Of a DNA stretch of 64,000 nt, positions 1 through 12,125 are shown piece after piece. Every line of letters begins with the position of its first letter. The first letter of the stretch is position 1. Source of the DNA: Stenurella melanura (lineage: Eukaryota > Arthropoda > Insecta > Coleoptera > Cerambycidae). Under the pieces are notes generated by a model, which saw only the letters and a program-made list of their open reading frames with translations, was not told the DNA's origin and searched no databases. The position numbers and the translations under genes are program-made. The DNA is taken from assembly GCA_963583905.1 (NCBI GenBank), contig OY757309.1, positions 221,442,904 through 221,506,903 of the forward strand, read 5' to 3'.

Positions 1-735
1 CCTCAGAGTGTCGTATACAAGCTGAATTCTACTTGAATATATTTATATGCTATAAATTTTTCTCCGGTAGCCGCTAATTCAAAAAATATGTTCCAACAGC
101 TGTCACTATTAACTAAGTCGTATTTAAAAAAATCAGTCTATCATACGTGGGCAAACTTTTACACCAGAAGACATACATATCCGAGTAAAGAACAGTTTAA
201 AATTTAATATGGAAAAAAGTTTATTTGATGACGTAGGTGGCTTACCGACAATTTATAATTTGGCAGCAGTGCTAAAAAAAAGAGGCACAGCAGACTATAT
301 GTTTGTTTAAAAATGAATTCCTTGTTTCATTCCCTTTGTTTATTAAGTCCTTCCAACCGTGGCCCACCTGTGTTTGTCTTATTAAATGCCCTGAAAGGCC
401 CCTGGGCGAGAAGTGAGTCGTCCTTGTTTGAATTCCTTACAAACCTTCCTTATAAATGAGTAGCGCAAGAGTTTTTTGTTGTTGTTATTTTTTTTTATCT
501 TATTTTATTGTTATTTTTTTTTAACTTATAAAATTTGCTAGAGCTGTTATTTTAAGTAATTTTCTATTTTTAATAAATTTATAATACATATTTAGGTCTC
601 GGTAACGGGTACATTGGTATTTCTACATTTACGGTGTAATATTTTATATCCTCTAATCCGGTTTATTTTTGTCTCATAGTAGGTAGTTATATGTTCGTGG
701 CCAAAACACTTTGGTTGTAAGGCCAATAATCGGAA
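1..735. other. Non-coding AT-rich stretch, no gene recognised
   Basis: No recognisable protein, RNA or repeat boundary is visible. A short ATG-initiated frame at 210-308 (33 codons, beginning MEKSLFDDVGG) is the only notable open frame. It matches no family I can name and has no supporting context. A T-rich run lies at about 475-525. Confidence 0.5.
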
Positions 736-740
736 AAAAA

Positions 741-1316
741 AATGAATTATTGTTTGTTTGCTTATAATTGTATTGAAACATATTCTTTAGAGGATTTTGC
801 AAACAGCAGATAATATAATTATTTTACAATTATTCATAGAAATTGTTTTAGTTTTGCACGAAACATCTTTATGGCTTTATGTCTATCTGATGAGCTTTAG
901 AATAAGGGCGAAACACGTTTCAAAGGCTAAGCATTACCAAGAAACAGAATGATAGATTTCATGAAAATGTACTCCATTAGAATGAAACATTTTTAAGACA
1001 AGGTAGATAAATAAATTCATTTTAGGCCTTTGTTCTCATTTTTAACTGAATCTACATGATCGTAGGGGGTTATGTAGATACTAGTTTAATCTGCATGGCC
1101 GTAGGGGACTGTGTGGATGCTAGTGTTAGAATGAGAATTGTCAAATAAGAAATTAGACAAATTCATTTTAGGATTTTAATTTGCTAGCATAACCAGAATT
1201 CAGGTCATCGAAAGAATGCAAAGATTTCATTAATATTTTTACACATAGTTTTTCCTTTAGTTATAGATAGTTATTTTTTTCTGCTGTTTGCAATATCCTA
1301 TAAAGAATATGTTTCA
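741..1316 (+). mobile_element. Penelope-like element, family 1, copy A (non-autonomous pLTR-like unit)
   Basis: This unit is repeated at 19391-20312 and 60307-63440. It ends on the right with CTGCTGTTTGCAA, a degenerate CCTATAAAGAA and TTTCAATAC. About 75 bp of that same end recur in inverted orientation on its left side (741-815), which is the inverted partial terminal repeat typical of Penelope-like elements. A hammerhead-ribozyme motif lies inside at 881-927. No protein is encoded. The assignment to Penelope-like elements is inference from the ribozyme, the inverted ends and the 11-bp target duplication of copy B. No clean target duplication is visible for this copy. Confidence 0.6.
881..927 (+). 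ncRNA. Hammerhead ribozyme motif, degenerate (family-1 copy A)
   Basis: The conserved core CTGATGA (887-893) is followed by helix II GCTT/GGGC (894-897 with 906-909, two G-U pairs) and GAA (910-912). Helix I GTCTAT (881-886) pairs with AAAGGC (922-927) with one A-A mismatch and one G-U pair. The helix III region reads ACACGTTT, so the self-complementary block seen in copy B has decayed. The cleavage nucleotide would be C921. This is probably a weakened relative of the better copies at 19775 and 60692. Confidence 0.6.
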
Positions 1317-1834
1317 ATACAGACTATATGTTAATTGATATTTCTCTATAGTTGTATAAGTTTCATCTAGAGTTGAGTTGTATACGACATACTGACATTT
1401 CTCTGCTAATTAGTTTAATTGAAAACAATGTTCAAAAAAAATTGAATTAGACGATGATATTTTTTGTTAAATTCACAAATAACATTTTGTAGTGTTGTCC
1501 CGTGGACTTTCTGTAGTGGAAGCTCAGTTTACTAAGCAAGACATTGTACTTGATGTCCAGGTATCGTAGACTGGTTAAAATTTTCAAACTCTCATAACTC
1601 TCTTTTTTTCAGTAAATCCACTATATATTTTGATTTAAAATCTTTCGGTAATCAATTATCTACAAGCCGATACTTCATGGTGACCACTTTTTTCATCCGT
1701 TTTTAAAGTATTCAAGTTTATTAAAATATGCAGAATTAATTATAGATGATTACTTAATTATAATGAGATATGCGATAGATAGATAATTATTCCAACTAAT
1801 GTACATCAATCTTCCGTATTCAAAACAGTACGTC
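1317..1834. other. Non-coding stretch, no feature seen
   Basis: AT-rich DNA between the Penelope-like copy and the mariner relic. It may hold the eroded N-terminal part of the transposase, but I could not follow a reading frame through it. Confidence 0.4.
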
Positions 1835-2335
1835 GCAAGAATTGAATGAAAATGATTTCTACAGGAGACTGATTCTTTGTAACTGAGCTTTGGAAAAAGT
1901 AAGAGAAAATTCTGATTTGTTTAACTTTGTGTTATTCACAGAAGAAGCTACGTTTTATAAAAATGGAACTATGAACAGGTATAACTTTCATTAGCATGCA
2001 ATTAAAAAAATCCTCATTTTCTATCTTGTTGCTTACACAATGTTCTTCTTTGACGATTTACTATTGAATATACTGTCTCAAGAAGTTAGTGCTCCTGAAT
2101 ATTATAATTGCCTTACGGTCTGAAGACATTTAGATGAGAATTTTCAAACAAATGAATAGGCAGATGATGGCCAGTATGGCCAGTTAGATCTCCAAATCTA
2201 ACGCAATTAGATTCTTTCTTATGGGGATATTAAATCTTCTTCGGGGCTGAAGAGGCAGATAATGATGCTAAATTTTATAAATGTAAAAATTTAACACTAA
2301 ATTATCAAAATGCAGTTTCAAATATAGACAGGTAG
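1835..2335 (+). pseudogene. Tc1/mariner-type DDE transposase relic (DUF4817-containing group)
   Basis: Decayed coding DNA for the catalytic half of a cut-and-paste transposase. One frame gives VLFTEEATFYKNGTMNRYN (about 1925-1985), corresponding to the first catalytic Asp/Glu region (usually LFTDEATF). A later frame gives WPVRSPNLTQLDSFLWGY (about 2170-2230), the highly conserved third catalytic block. The central QQDGAxPH block is not recognisable, and frames shift and stop repeatedly, so the gene is dead. The better preserved relative at 56520-57670 confirms the family. The relic is cut off on the right where the inverted-repeat element begins at 2342, suggesting that element landed in or beside it. 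Confidence 0.72.
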
Positions 2336-2367
2336 TTGTCTACAGATTTTCAGACGTGATTTACTCC

Positions 2368-3165
2368 AGTATGCCTCTTGGAATATATTAAGGTATAGAT
2401 ATTCTGACGATAATAAACTATGTATTAATGAATAATCCCGGGTTCTTCATATTTAAAAGTTAGTTAACATTTATTTGCAAATTAAGGGTTTTTATGCCAT
2501 TTCTTCAGGCTGCCATGTGCTTCAAAATGAAATTCAAGTAAAAAGCTACGGGCAAAGTCATTGGCATACCGTTTGCGTGAGTCCATAGGGTCGCGTCGGA
2601 TAGGTGTACCTGTATTTAAAGAAATTATCTATCCGCGTTTCGGAAAATCTGCCATTGAGTAGTATACATCTTTGTGCTATACGTGAGCTAAAAAAAAAAT
2701 GGCATACCATTTTCGCATGTCCAAGAGCACCTCACATTAATACCATCTAGTAAATTCTTCTTAATAATGTGCCGTCATTTAATTCAATAAAAAATGTATT
2801 GCAATAAAGAATATGTATCCTAAAATGTCGATATTTAAAATGGCATACGATTTGAACTTGTTTATCATATTAAAAAATTAAAGTTAAATTGTAAAATAGA
2901 AAAACAATTTTCTGTATATTTCACCAGTATGCCATTCCATCATTGATGTAATCATGATATAATGAAGTGAAATCTCAAGCGGCATACAAATTACGCGAGT
3001 TTTACTTACTCAAATTCATTAAAAGTTGTGGCGAAATTAAGGAAAAATTTGCTACCATTTTTATCAGTATGCCTTTCAGTTTATACTTGAGGTTAGTCAC
3101 AAAGTTCGCTAAAATAAAATGGCATAGCAGTTGTGCGTGTTTATCGTATAAAATAGTATGTTAAA
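2368..3165 (+). repeat. Left-arm tandem array, ~140-bp period
   Basis: GGCATA occurs at 2563, 2701, 2842, 2981 and 3121 (intervals 138, 141, 139, 140). TATGCC occurs at 2928 and 3068, with a degenerate match near 2648. Each TATGCC lies 53 bp before a GGCATA. Unit sequences have diverged strongly outside these motifs. Confidence 0.75.
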
Positions 3166-4078
3166 AAATTTTTACGGCCCATCCCCCTTGTTTAATTAAT
3201 GTAAAAAAATGAATACTTCGACATTCCCTTTGAGGTAAATTCAACATCCTAAATCATTATCGTAAAAATCCATTTATTTTAATATCATTTGAAAACTTGC
3301 TTTCATTCAATTACAATCATTAAAAAATTACTGGAAAATAATCGATCTCTCAGTAGCCGCACGGGACAAATGGCTATCGTTCAAACGAACGTTTCGCGAC
3401 GTTTTGACGCCTCTTTAACCCGAAAAAGGTTTTACAGAAATTCCTGTCTGTCAGTTGGTCGTTCTGGCGGTCTGTCTCTCCGCAGAGAAAGCATAAACTT
3501 CTAGGCGAATGATTGAGCAAACGGCACGGTCGAAATCTTTGTTCTATTGAGGGCTTGTTACTGATTGTCCAAAGGTGATAAATTCATCCGGTTCATGTCA
3601 ATTGACCGACGAGTTACAATTTTGTTTTGAATATTATCGCGAAAAAAAGTTTCTACCGCATATATCTTTGGATCTATGCGTGATCCAGAAAATTGAAGGA
3701 CAATTCAATTCTGCACAAAAAAGGTCTCTTGATATTTTTCGATATCTCGCTTAGTTTCCGAGATATAGCCAAAAAGTCGAGAAAATTAAAAATTTTGTAG
3801 TTTCGAGCTTACTTATATTCTACTTATATACTCAAATATTCCAGATATCTTGTGTAGTTCCCAGTTTAAATCGAAATCAGAATAAAAAAGTGATCGAAGA
3901 ATCAAAATTCGGAGGAAAAAACTGATATAAATGATGAAAAGTTGAAGGCAAGCCCTGTGCCTAGATTTTCTTCTATCCGTAATGAAAATTCAATTTTTTT
4001 GGAAACCATGAACCTCTTGAATCAGTATTCCGCTCATGATTTGGCGTAGATATCACACGATTTACCTAAAAATGGAAA
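3166..4078. other. Unique centre of the foldback element
   Basis: No coding domain recognised. A 71-codon open frame at 3289-3504 has no similarity I can name. Around 3735-3770 there is a GATATTTTTCGATATCTCG-like stretch typical of dispersed insect repeats. Confidence 0.4.
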
Positions 4079-4745
4079 GGCATACTGTATAAAATCATAA
4101 AAGTCGTTTATTTTGCACTAACCGTTGTCGTTTTTTTAGAAATTATTTTATGCTTGACAGCCTTGGACTCAACCAAACGGTATGCCATTCGGTATACCAG
4201 CTAAATACATCTGAATGGAGTGAAAAACAAAGGGGCATACTCTTTAAACACGCGGAAATTTCATTAATCATTTTTCAACTTTTGTTGCGTATGCCTGCAC
4301 TTCTTACTGTCCCAATCGCTATGCCAATTTCATATACATCATACGTTATCATAAACTGAATGGGAACATAATGGCATACTGAATTAAATTACGGCACATT
4401 ATTAAGAAAAATTTACTAGATGTTTTTAATGCGAGGCGCCCTTGGACATGCGCAAACGGTATGCCATTTCCTTTTTAGCTCACGTATAGCATAAAAATGT
4501 ATACTACTCAATGGCAGACTGTTCCGAAAGACGGATAATTTCTTTAAACACAGGTACACCTGTTCGACGCGACCCTATGGACTCACGCAAACGGTATGCC
4601 AATAACTTTGCCTGTAGGTTTTTAGTTGAATTTCATTTTGAAGCACATGACAGCCTGAGAGAAATCGCATAAAAACCCTTAATTTGCAAACAAATGGTAT
4701 TATCATCAGAATATCTATACTTTAATATATTCCAAGAGGCATACT
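4079..4745 (-). repeat. Right-arm tandem array, inverted relative to the left arm
   Basis: TATGCC occurs at 4181, 4320, 4460 and 4595 (intervals 139, 140, 135). GGCATA lies 53 bp after the first two (4234, 4373) and as degenerate GGCAGA at 4513, with another at 4739. The same spacing rule as in the left arm holds in mirror image. Confidence 0.75.
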
Positions 4746-4771
4746 GGAGTAAACCACGTCTGAAAATCTGT

Positions 4772-6130
4772 CGCTAACTCCCGGTCTAATATTTCTTCCC
4801 TTCTTTATTACACATTTTTTGATAAGCAGATGTTTGTACACATACTGATTTATTCTTATGATGTTTTCCCTGAAATTATCTTGAATTTAAACAAGTTAAA
4901 TTAAACATTATCGATGGATATCACATATAACCTCAAAAATATGGTTGAGTTATAACTGGGGTATTTGTTAAATGAGAATATGTATATGTGCTTGATGCTA
5001 AACATTATTTGATATACAACGTTTGCAAATGTTGATATTAGGAAATTGTAATGTATCGTTTGCAATTGGGTTTATATTAACTCGTGATATCAATAATTAT
5101 GAGGTTCGTGTGTTTTAAACAAGCCATGTACATTTAAAATAACAGAACATCGATGAAGGTATGTCGAGAATTATAAAATAAAATGATAAACAGTACAAGC
5201 TTGGCACACAAAAATCCGTTTCAATTAATAATAATGAAAGTTTGTAGTTTAAATACATTTTTTTTGTTCATATTTAAATAGTTATTTCTTAGCGCCATGA
5301 TTGAGATATACGCATATATATTGCAAACGCAATTGGTAAACTTTGGTGTACACTGAAAATTTCTGATATTTCCTTTGTGTAAACTGAATTGTCTAAGACA
5401 AGTTACAGAAAAGGCATCTATTTTGCAGAAAAAGAAATGTTTGTCAAAAAGTACTTAAAAAAACTACAACTTGACTAACGTCGTGTATAGACGCATTGTA
5501 GGGGCACTCCCGAAAAAAGCCAAAAAAATAACTATAAAAACCCCTTTAATCCCGATAAAACTCAAGCCACCACGCCGGTAGACACTCTGCGTGAAGATAA
5601 ATATCATAATAGAAAAGAAGGTTCATATGGAATTAATAATTACTGGTACATTGTTTTTTATTGTACCAAATGAAGCAAATAAGTGCACTTGCTGCAGTGG
5701 CATCTACCTATACCCAAGACGACCCAAGACTCTTTCAAGTGGTTTATTGCGGTAAAGAAAACATCTGGCAATATAATACAAGCTGTGCACCACAAAGTTA
5801 TTTTCTGAGTGACGGGCAACGGGCTGACTTCTAACGAGTGGAAGTAGTCTAGGAATCCTATAGAAGAGAGAGGGAAGCTGCCAACATAGGGAACAGATGA
5901 AAAGATAAGTTCTGTTTAAGTCATATTTATTGGTTTATTAATCCTTGGTACATGGTCCTTATATTGGGCTTATTTACGAATATAAAAATGTCTCTCAGGT
6001 CAAGGCAGCCGGTGTCTGCTTGATATACAGAGCGTCCCAAATGTTTCTTAGATCTGTCTTTAAATTATTTGCAGATTTTGCTTTTTATTTTGCTTTACCT
6101 TGGCGGATCGTTATATAGGGTGTCTCAAAT
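4772..6130. other. Non-coding stretch, no gene recognised
   Basis: No repeat or gene could be identified. A 54-codon open frame starts at the ATG near 5668 (MKQISALAAVASTYTQDD...) and ends at a stop near 5832. It has no family signature and is treated as chance or an unidentified relic. Confidence 0.4.
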
Positions 6131-6154
6131 GTTCTCTCGGGGCTTTTCCTTACA

Positions 6155-6670
6155 CTTCCACTGTAAGTGGCTATTTACCTGTGGAACGGAAAAAAAATTA
6201 TAGCTTCTTGCGGCGAGTTAATGTATATCTTGGTAGACAAACGAAGTGGAAACACTGATGAAGCACGTTGAAACGAAAACACAGATTTCTGGGAAATGTG
6301 AAACAACATGTGGACGCAAGCGAGCAGGAGGAGGTGCACAGTGCTAGATTCAGAAACAGAAGTGTCAGAAGAAAAAAATAAAGTGATTATGATAGGTTCC
6401 TACACCATGCGTCGTGTGGCTCTCGCTGCGGGCAACAAGTATGTCCTATGTCCAATCCGGCGCATGGCCGATCCGGCGGGATATAAAAACATCCAGACTG
6501 GATATCCGGAAGTGGCAGCAATGCCTACCCAGACTGGATGTCCGGAAGTGGCAGCAATGCCTATCATACCTATTTAAATAATAGGAATAAAAAAATATTG
6601 ACTGTGTACCTAATCCCAGTGGCACAGCGTAAAAGAGAATTGTGCTGTATTCGAACATGTTAATCAATTA
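6155..6670 (+). repeat. Dispersed repeat A, copy 1
   Basis: Shares TATTTACCTGTGGAACGG and AGATTCAGAAACAGAAG blocks, in the same order, with 38975-39260. An 89-codon open frame lies over it but is unlike the one in the second copy, so coding is not supported. Confidence 0.5.
6493..6564 (+). repeat. 36-bp direct duplication
   Basis: Two consecutive copies (6493-6528 and 6529-6564) of a unit beginning CCAGACTGGAT and containing CCGGAAGTGGCAGCAATG. They differ at a few positions. Confidence 0.85.
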
Positions 6671-6857
6671 AGTAATTATTGAAAATGATTTCATTTTTTT
6701 TACACCAATTTCAAAATCGATACTGGGTAATAAGATCCAATTAGCTCCAAGTAATTAACATTACATCATACTGTTTAGTTCTATTTTGAAGGTGTTTTGT
6801 TTCTTAACAGAAAAAATAGTTTTCATCCTTTCTAGTGACCTTTGATCTCAGAATAGA

Positions 6858-6925
6858 CCGAGAGCTACCGTCACAAAATGTGTACTATTTGTAATTTGAC
6901 AGAATGTGCCTTAATAGCCTTGCTA
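6858..6925 (+). repeat. Terminal fragment of the palindromic element family seen at 41382-43383
   Basis: The stretch starting CCGAGAGCTACCGTCACA and continuing through TGTACTATTTGTAA and a CTTAATAG block matches the outer ~66 bp of the 41382 arm. The match then stops, so this is a solo or truncated end. Confidence 0.7.
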
Positions 6926-6989
6926 GGCTGATAGTGGTGCGTAGAGCAGCGACGGAGGAGTGGGTGTGCAAATTAAAGTTTTTAATACT

Positions 6990-7575
6990 GTAAAATATTG
7001 AACTTGGTCAGCCGTTAATTTGAGGTATAATACGTGTAATTAAATCAGTTAGCTACCTTGGCGGTGGTGCAGTCAGTTGCCAGTCAGTCAAGGGTATGAT
7101 CATGTCATTTCGAATAGGCCCTTTGAACTATTTGTAAATGGATGAAACTTGGTCAGCAGTTAATTTAACGCTTAATAATTAATCAAATCAGTCAACTACC
7201 TTGGTGGTGATGCGTATGAATGTATACATGTGGCGCGTTTTAGAACAAAACAATCTTTTTCATTGCAGTGTTTTTATCAAAGTAAATTAATTAATAGTTA
7301 TTTAAGATACAAGTGTAAGAAGCCAGGTTCAATGAATGTAAGAAATTGGCAATTTTTCATGCATATTTGTAAAACTGTATCAACTCTTTGTGAATATCAC
7401 TTTGACGGTTAGTATTATTCGAGTTGTAGTTGAAATCGCCATTCTAATTATGTTACTTCATGGTCGCGACTGAAAATCTGTCACGATAGTAACTAAGGAA
7501 ACGATATTATAAATAAACTGGCGTAGTTGAAATCGCCATTGGTGTTCTTGAATGTTTGAGTTAAAATATCAAGTT
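6990..7575 (+). repeat. Local short direct duplications
   Basis: AACTTGGTCAGC(C/A)GTTAATTT occurs at 7001 and 7146, each followed by a CAGT(T/C)A(G/A)CTACCTTGG(C/T)GGTG block. GTAGTTGAAATCGCCATT occurs at 7426 and 7523. These are degraded duplications flanking the Crypton relic and may belong to it. No gene is seen. Confidence 0.5.
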
Positions 7576-7583
7576 AATAATGT

Positions 7584-8700
7584 TTAATGGTGATTATAGT
7601 AATGTAGAAGAGTTTCAAAATACTCCCTCAGAAGTTATGAAGATGGCGCAAGAGGCAACGTCAACTTTAATACCTGAGAAGTCACGAAAACAATATGAGT
7701 TGGTGTATAAATGATTCAACGATTGTGTGTTTTGAAGATAGTGAAGAATCTTACGAAAAATGTGTTTCTTGCGTATTTTTCAGAAAGTGCAAAGCATATA
7801 AAACCTTTAAGTCTTTGGTCGGAATATTCAATTGTGAAAGCTTTACTGATAGCTGAAAAGGACATCGATCTTAAATAGCTTTCTAGGTTAACCGCTTATA
7901 TGAAGCGGCAGTCTGTAGGATACCGTTCCAAAAAATCTAAAGTGTTTAGCAAAGATGAAATATACACATTTGTATATGAAGCACCTAATGATAGTTATTT
8001 AATGACGAAGGTTGTAGCAATATTTGGCATTGCCGGTGAATGCAGAAGAGACGAGTTTTATAAAATGAGCGTTGGAGATGTGCAAGATATTCGTAATATG
8101 TTCATAGTGAGAATTCCACCATTAAAAACAAATAAACCTCGAACTATTATTGACCGTAGAACGAGAGACTTGGAAAATATGGTTGAAATTTACAGAAAAT
8201 ACTCCACTCTTAGGTCACCAGCAACAAAACAGGATCGACTGCCTGTGAACTACCGTAATGAAAGTGTTCTATTCAGTCGATAGGTATTAATACCTTTGGG
8301 AAAATACCAAGCGAAATAGCGAGATATCTTGGGTTGCCCAATGCACATGAGTATACTGGTCATAGTTTCAGAAGGTCATCTGCCACCATGCTTACAGATG
8401 CAGGAGGGGATGTCTTATAGCTGAAGAGGCATGGTGGCCGAAAGTCATCGATGGTGGCAGAATCTTACGTTGATGAATCAATTAAAAACAAAATTGAGAT
8501 ATCATATCAAATTTTGCAAAAAGAACTATCTGAGGAAGCAAGCTCAAATGATGCCATTGACGCTAATGATATACTGCCAACTACATCGAGGAGTCACGAG
8601 TTGCCTAGAAATCATATTGAAAATTGTGCTAATGGGGTGTTTGCATTTAAAAAAAAGTACATTTTTAATAGGTTCGTTATGTTCTTCAGTAAAACGTTAA
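7584..8700 (+). pseudogene. Crypton-type tyrosine recombinase (transposase), decayed
   Basis: Encodes a DNA strand-exchange enzyme that would cut and rejoin element ends through a catalytic tyrosine. The N-terminal core-binding region is visible in pieces (IPEKSRKQYELVYK near 7665; CFLAYFSESAKHIKPLSLW-like near 7770). The best frame, 7900-8283, starts KRQSVGYRSKKSKVFSKDE and contains the first catalytic Arg in GECRRDEFYKMS. The box-II motif TGHSFRRSSATML (His and Arg, about 8358-8397) and the nucleophile Tyr in VAESYVDES (about 8450-8480) follow in shifted frames. Stops at 8281 and about 8418 and earlier frameshifts make it inactive. Length and motif order fit Crypton proteins of insects. No neighbouring genes are linked to it. 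Confidence 0.82.
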
Positions 8701-8744
8701 TGAATTTTGCCTGGTTTCAGTGTTTCTTTTACGCCCGATAAGTT

Positions 8745-11390
8745 TATTTTTGAAAATTAAATTTAAATAAATAATCTTGTGACGTAGGAGAATTTTAAGC
8801 ATATGTGTTGAATTTTGGAACTAATACCTCAGTAATACAGAAATCTTCTCTGTAAATTTCGATCAAGAAATACTGCGTCTTCTTCTTCTTCCAACATTAC
8901 GGAGGGAATAAGTCATATTTTGAGGTTATAACAATATAGTAAACAAGTAGAGTTTGAGATTTACCGTTCGGTTTTGTGTTTTTGTTTGTGCTAATATAAT
9001 AGTTAAAAATGGAAAGTAGCTATGAAAAAGCATATTCTAACAACTTCCATTAGTTTCAATGAATATGATTCATGACTTTTACGTCAATAACATGGATTTT
9101 TTAGCTCCTGAAATGAGGTGTAAAAGAATTGCGTATTCGTTCTTATAATAATTGTGTTATATCGAATCTAAATGAAATAGTTGAATTTATTATTTTTAAT
9201 GTGTGTTTCATAATTAGTAATTGAAATGAAACAAAATAATGTGTGTTCCTTTTCGATGAATGAATTCTTTGAGAAGCCATGGTTATTCCGTACCGAATGC
9301 AGTGTAATCTCTCTCGAGCAGGCATAATTATAATAGTTAAATCACCGAATTTTAACAATTCAATTGCGACTAAACTAAAGAGCAACAAAAAGAAATATAG
9401 TTTTTAAAAACTTCCTTGACCTTTAAACTCATTCCATCTTTAAGAATAAAAAAAGTTTCTCGCTTACTGTACTTTACAATGCGATTTCGTATTTTTGCAT
9501 AACATGTAATAATTCATATACTTATTTATTATAAAAGATGTCACGATAAAACAATTTTGCTTCATACATCAATCAAGAACAATATCAGAGGAATATGTCC
9601 ATAAAATTTTAGATCAATATCTCTCACAAGGCTCGAGATACTGAGTGAAAAATAAGAAAATACATTTTCATGCTTTTCCGAGTTTTGATTAAAAAAAAAT
9701 GTTTCTCCAATTTCGCAATTTCGAATTAACTGGCGAACTCGAAATTCGAATTCAGAAAATTTTACATAAGAATCTGTTTTTCGTTTTTGCATACTCTTTA
9801 GTCGATCCCTTTTCCTTTAAACTACATCGTAGCGGCCTCTAGATTCTCTACTGATATGTAATACTGTGCTGCTTCTGGCCTGTATTATTTGTTACAGCAG
9901 TAAACCAATCGGTTCTGTGTTTAAAGAGTCTAGGGACAGTTAAAAATATTTTGTCTGGTGAATTCACTGATGTGTTCGTGCAAAAAGGAGCTGTTATAAT
10001 GCAGTTCTTAAAAGAACTCATAATTATAACCTAACAAAGCAACATGTTAAGATTTGAATATATTTGCGAAAAACGGTATGCAACAAATTTATTTGCTTTA
10101 CTCTTCAAATATCTCGAGCATAAACTAGAGTTAGATCGATAAAAATACAAAAATAAACAATGAATCACAACATTCACAAATCGCCGTTCTATAATGACGT
10201 TTGGCGTTTGGTAATATCTCATATCTCCGGGTAACATAAGAAGAAGAAGACGACCGAATAAATATTTAAAAATATACTTGTTCTATTTAATAACAGATGG
10301 CGCAGTTCCAATAAATTTTAGTACGTCACGATCCCCCCACTATTTTTAAGTTTACATAAATTATGAACAAAATAGTGACTTATTGAAAAAATAAAAAAAT
10401 ACGGGTCACTTTATTTTTCACGATCTTTTGATATGTGCATTTATCTCAACACCATGCAAACAACCCATTGCAAAGTAGAAGTAAATATTGTTAAAAATTA
10501 ATAATGAATAAAATACTGTTGTTCTTACTGATAACTTTTTTAGAAATCGTGCATTAAAAGCGTGCATTAAAAATTTTTATTGCACAGTTTCTTATAAAAG
10601 GCAACTTTTTACACTAGAAATGATGTAAAAAACTGTTGCTTTTTACACGATCGTAGATTAAATAAAGTATTTCAGCTACAAAGTTTTGTTATTACTGATA
10701 TGAGTAGATAACAGTTATAACGGACATTCTAAATACTATGATCGCATATTAATGCAGCCCACAATATACTTAAGATAAATTAAATTTGCTATAGAAGATA
10801 AGATGTTCTAGCGCTCTCGGCTTGTTCAAATACTTATTTTGCGTTGATTGAAAAGTGAAAATTACATGTATTCTCCCTTCCTGTATGGAAGATTTCGTAG
10901 TATCGGAAGAGGGCCACCGAAGAGCGGAATTTTTCAGCATAATTGTGTAGTGACTTTTGTGGTGTGTTCCATATGTAGCTCTGTTTTTTTAATGTTTTCT
11001 TAAATAATGAACTTATTGTTTCCTTTTGCTATTGTTATTAATCGTTGGCAAATAAAGTTTCGTACAAAGTAAATAAAATTTTCATAAGCATTATATTTAT
11101 TTATTGTGTTGAAGCCGTTGAAATTACCTTATTCATAGGTTATTATTTGCAGCTCAATTACTAAGACGTTAACATTTTTTAATAAAGTGACACACAAGGA
11201 TTTGACCAATTATCGACGAAAGAAGAGACTAATCGTTCAAATTTTACAATTCTTAAACATTAATCGGGTAGAAATAATCGTTAAGCAATTTTGGAATGAA
11301 GAGTATCTGCCGAAAAGTTGAAAATAAGTTTAAAAAGTATTCCCGTAATTATAGTCGAAAAAACTAAAAATGACAAAATTTAAAAATGTT
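8745..11390. other. Non-coding stretch, no gene or clear repeat seen
   Basis: AT-rich DNA with only short open frames in several phases and no recognisable domain. It contains short GAAGAAGAAG-type runs near 8880 and 10235. I see nothing that can be annotated further. Confidence 0.45.
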
Positions 11391-11394
11391 TAAG

Positions 11395-11745
11395 TTAGTT
11401 GAGGAAAAATAAGCAAGAGGTAATTTTAGAAACAAAAATATCTTAGTTTTAAGTTTTTTCTTAAAAGTACTCTGTTAACGGGACTCGAAGCCCGAAAACT
11501 TCTTGGCCGTGATTTAACGCGATCGGCTACGGTGGATCCCAATTTTAAATTTGAATGCAAGTCAAGTCTAAATCTCAAGAGAGTGGAAGATCGTGTGATG
11601 TCTCAACAGAAAAAGAAAGACTGGCATTTTGTTGGTATCATAAATTGCGACGACGAAATCAGAAATTCGGCTCGGCACGAGTGAATCAAAAACGGCTTTC
11701 TTGACATTTGTGACAGGTACTGCACGTAAGTTTAAAAATCGGTAA
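11395..11745 (+). repeat. Decayed arm of the 41382-type palindromic element with tRNA-like segment
   Basis: Collinear with 42850-43225: a GACTCGAAGCCCG block, CGATCGGCTACGGTGGATCCC, a GGAAGATCGTGTGAT block and TCGGCTCGGCACGAG. The tRNA-like module (about 11478-11542, minus strand) retains a TTCGAGTCCC B-box. The open frame found in the arms of the complete copy is here broken by a stop. Confidence 0.7.
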
Positions 11746-12125
11746 AGGCATTTACACAGAACTTCCCTCGTTATTTGTGCATGATGACGGTCACTCTAAA
11801 AAAATATTAATTACGAAATTAAATTGAGAATAATAATCGGAATATGGTTATTGCTATTATTACAAAGAAAACCTGATAACTTTTGGTCAAAAAAATATGC
11901 AGAGTGCTCAGCAAACAGCAAAAGTTCAATACTAAATAACAGGTGCCAAATATGTAAGGCTTGCGCAAATACCTTTACAAATGTCCGCCATGACTGAATT
12001 ATTTATTGGGATGACCACCCTTTACATTTCTCAATAGAAGTATATGTGCATATGCCAAATATTATTGCCACCTGTCACATTTTCAATCCCACATTCACAT
12101 AATGGAGTGGAAATATAGTGGTGGT
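11746..12125. other. Non-coding stretch, nothing recognised
   Basis: AT-rich, no repeat boundary or gene seen. Confidence 0.4.

Larger units (their letters stand above)
2342..4771. mobile_element. Foldback-type element: long inverted repeats built of ~140-bp tandem units
   Basis: The outermost sequences ACAGATTTTCAGACGTG (2342) and its inverted match ending at 4771 (CACGTCTGAAAATCTGT) bound a 2.43-kb inverted-repeat element. The first ~440 bp on each side are clearly reverse-complementary. Both arms consist of units that recur at about 140 bp and carry a GGCATAC site and an inverted TATGCC site spaced 53 bp apart. The middle (about 3166-4078) is unrelated and has no recognisable coding capacity. 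The architecture recalls Drosophila FB or Galileo elements, but no transposase is present, so the superfamily is open. Confidence 0.7.

Noticed and set aside
210..308. Small protein of 33 residues
   Set aside because: The frame is short, with no homology I can name and no neighbouring coding sequence.
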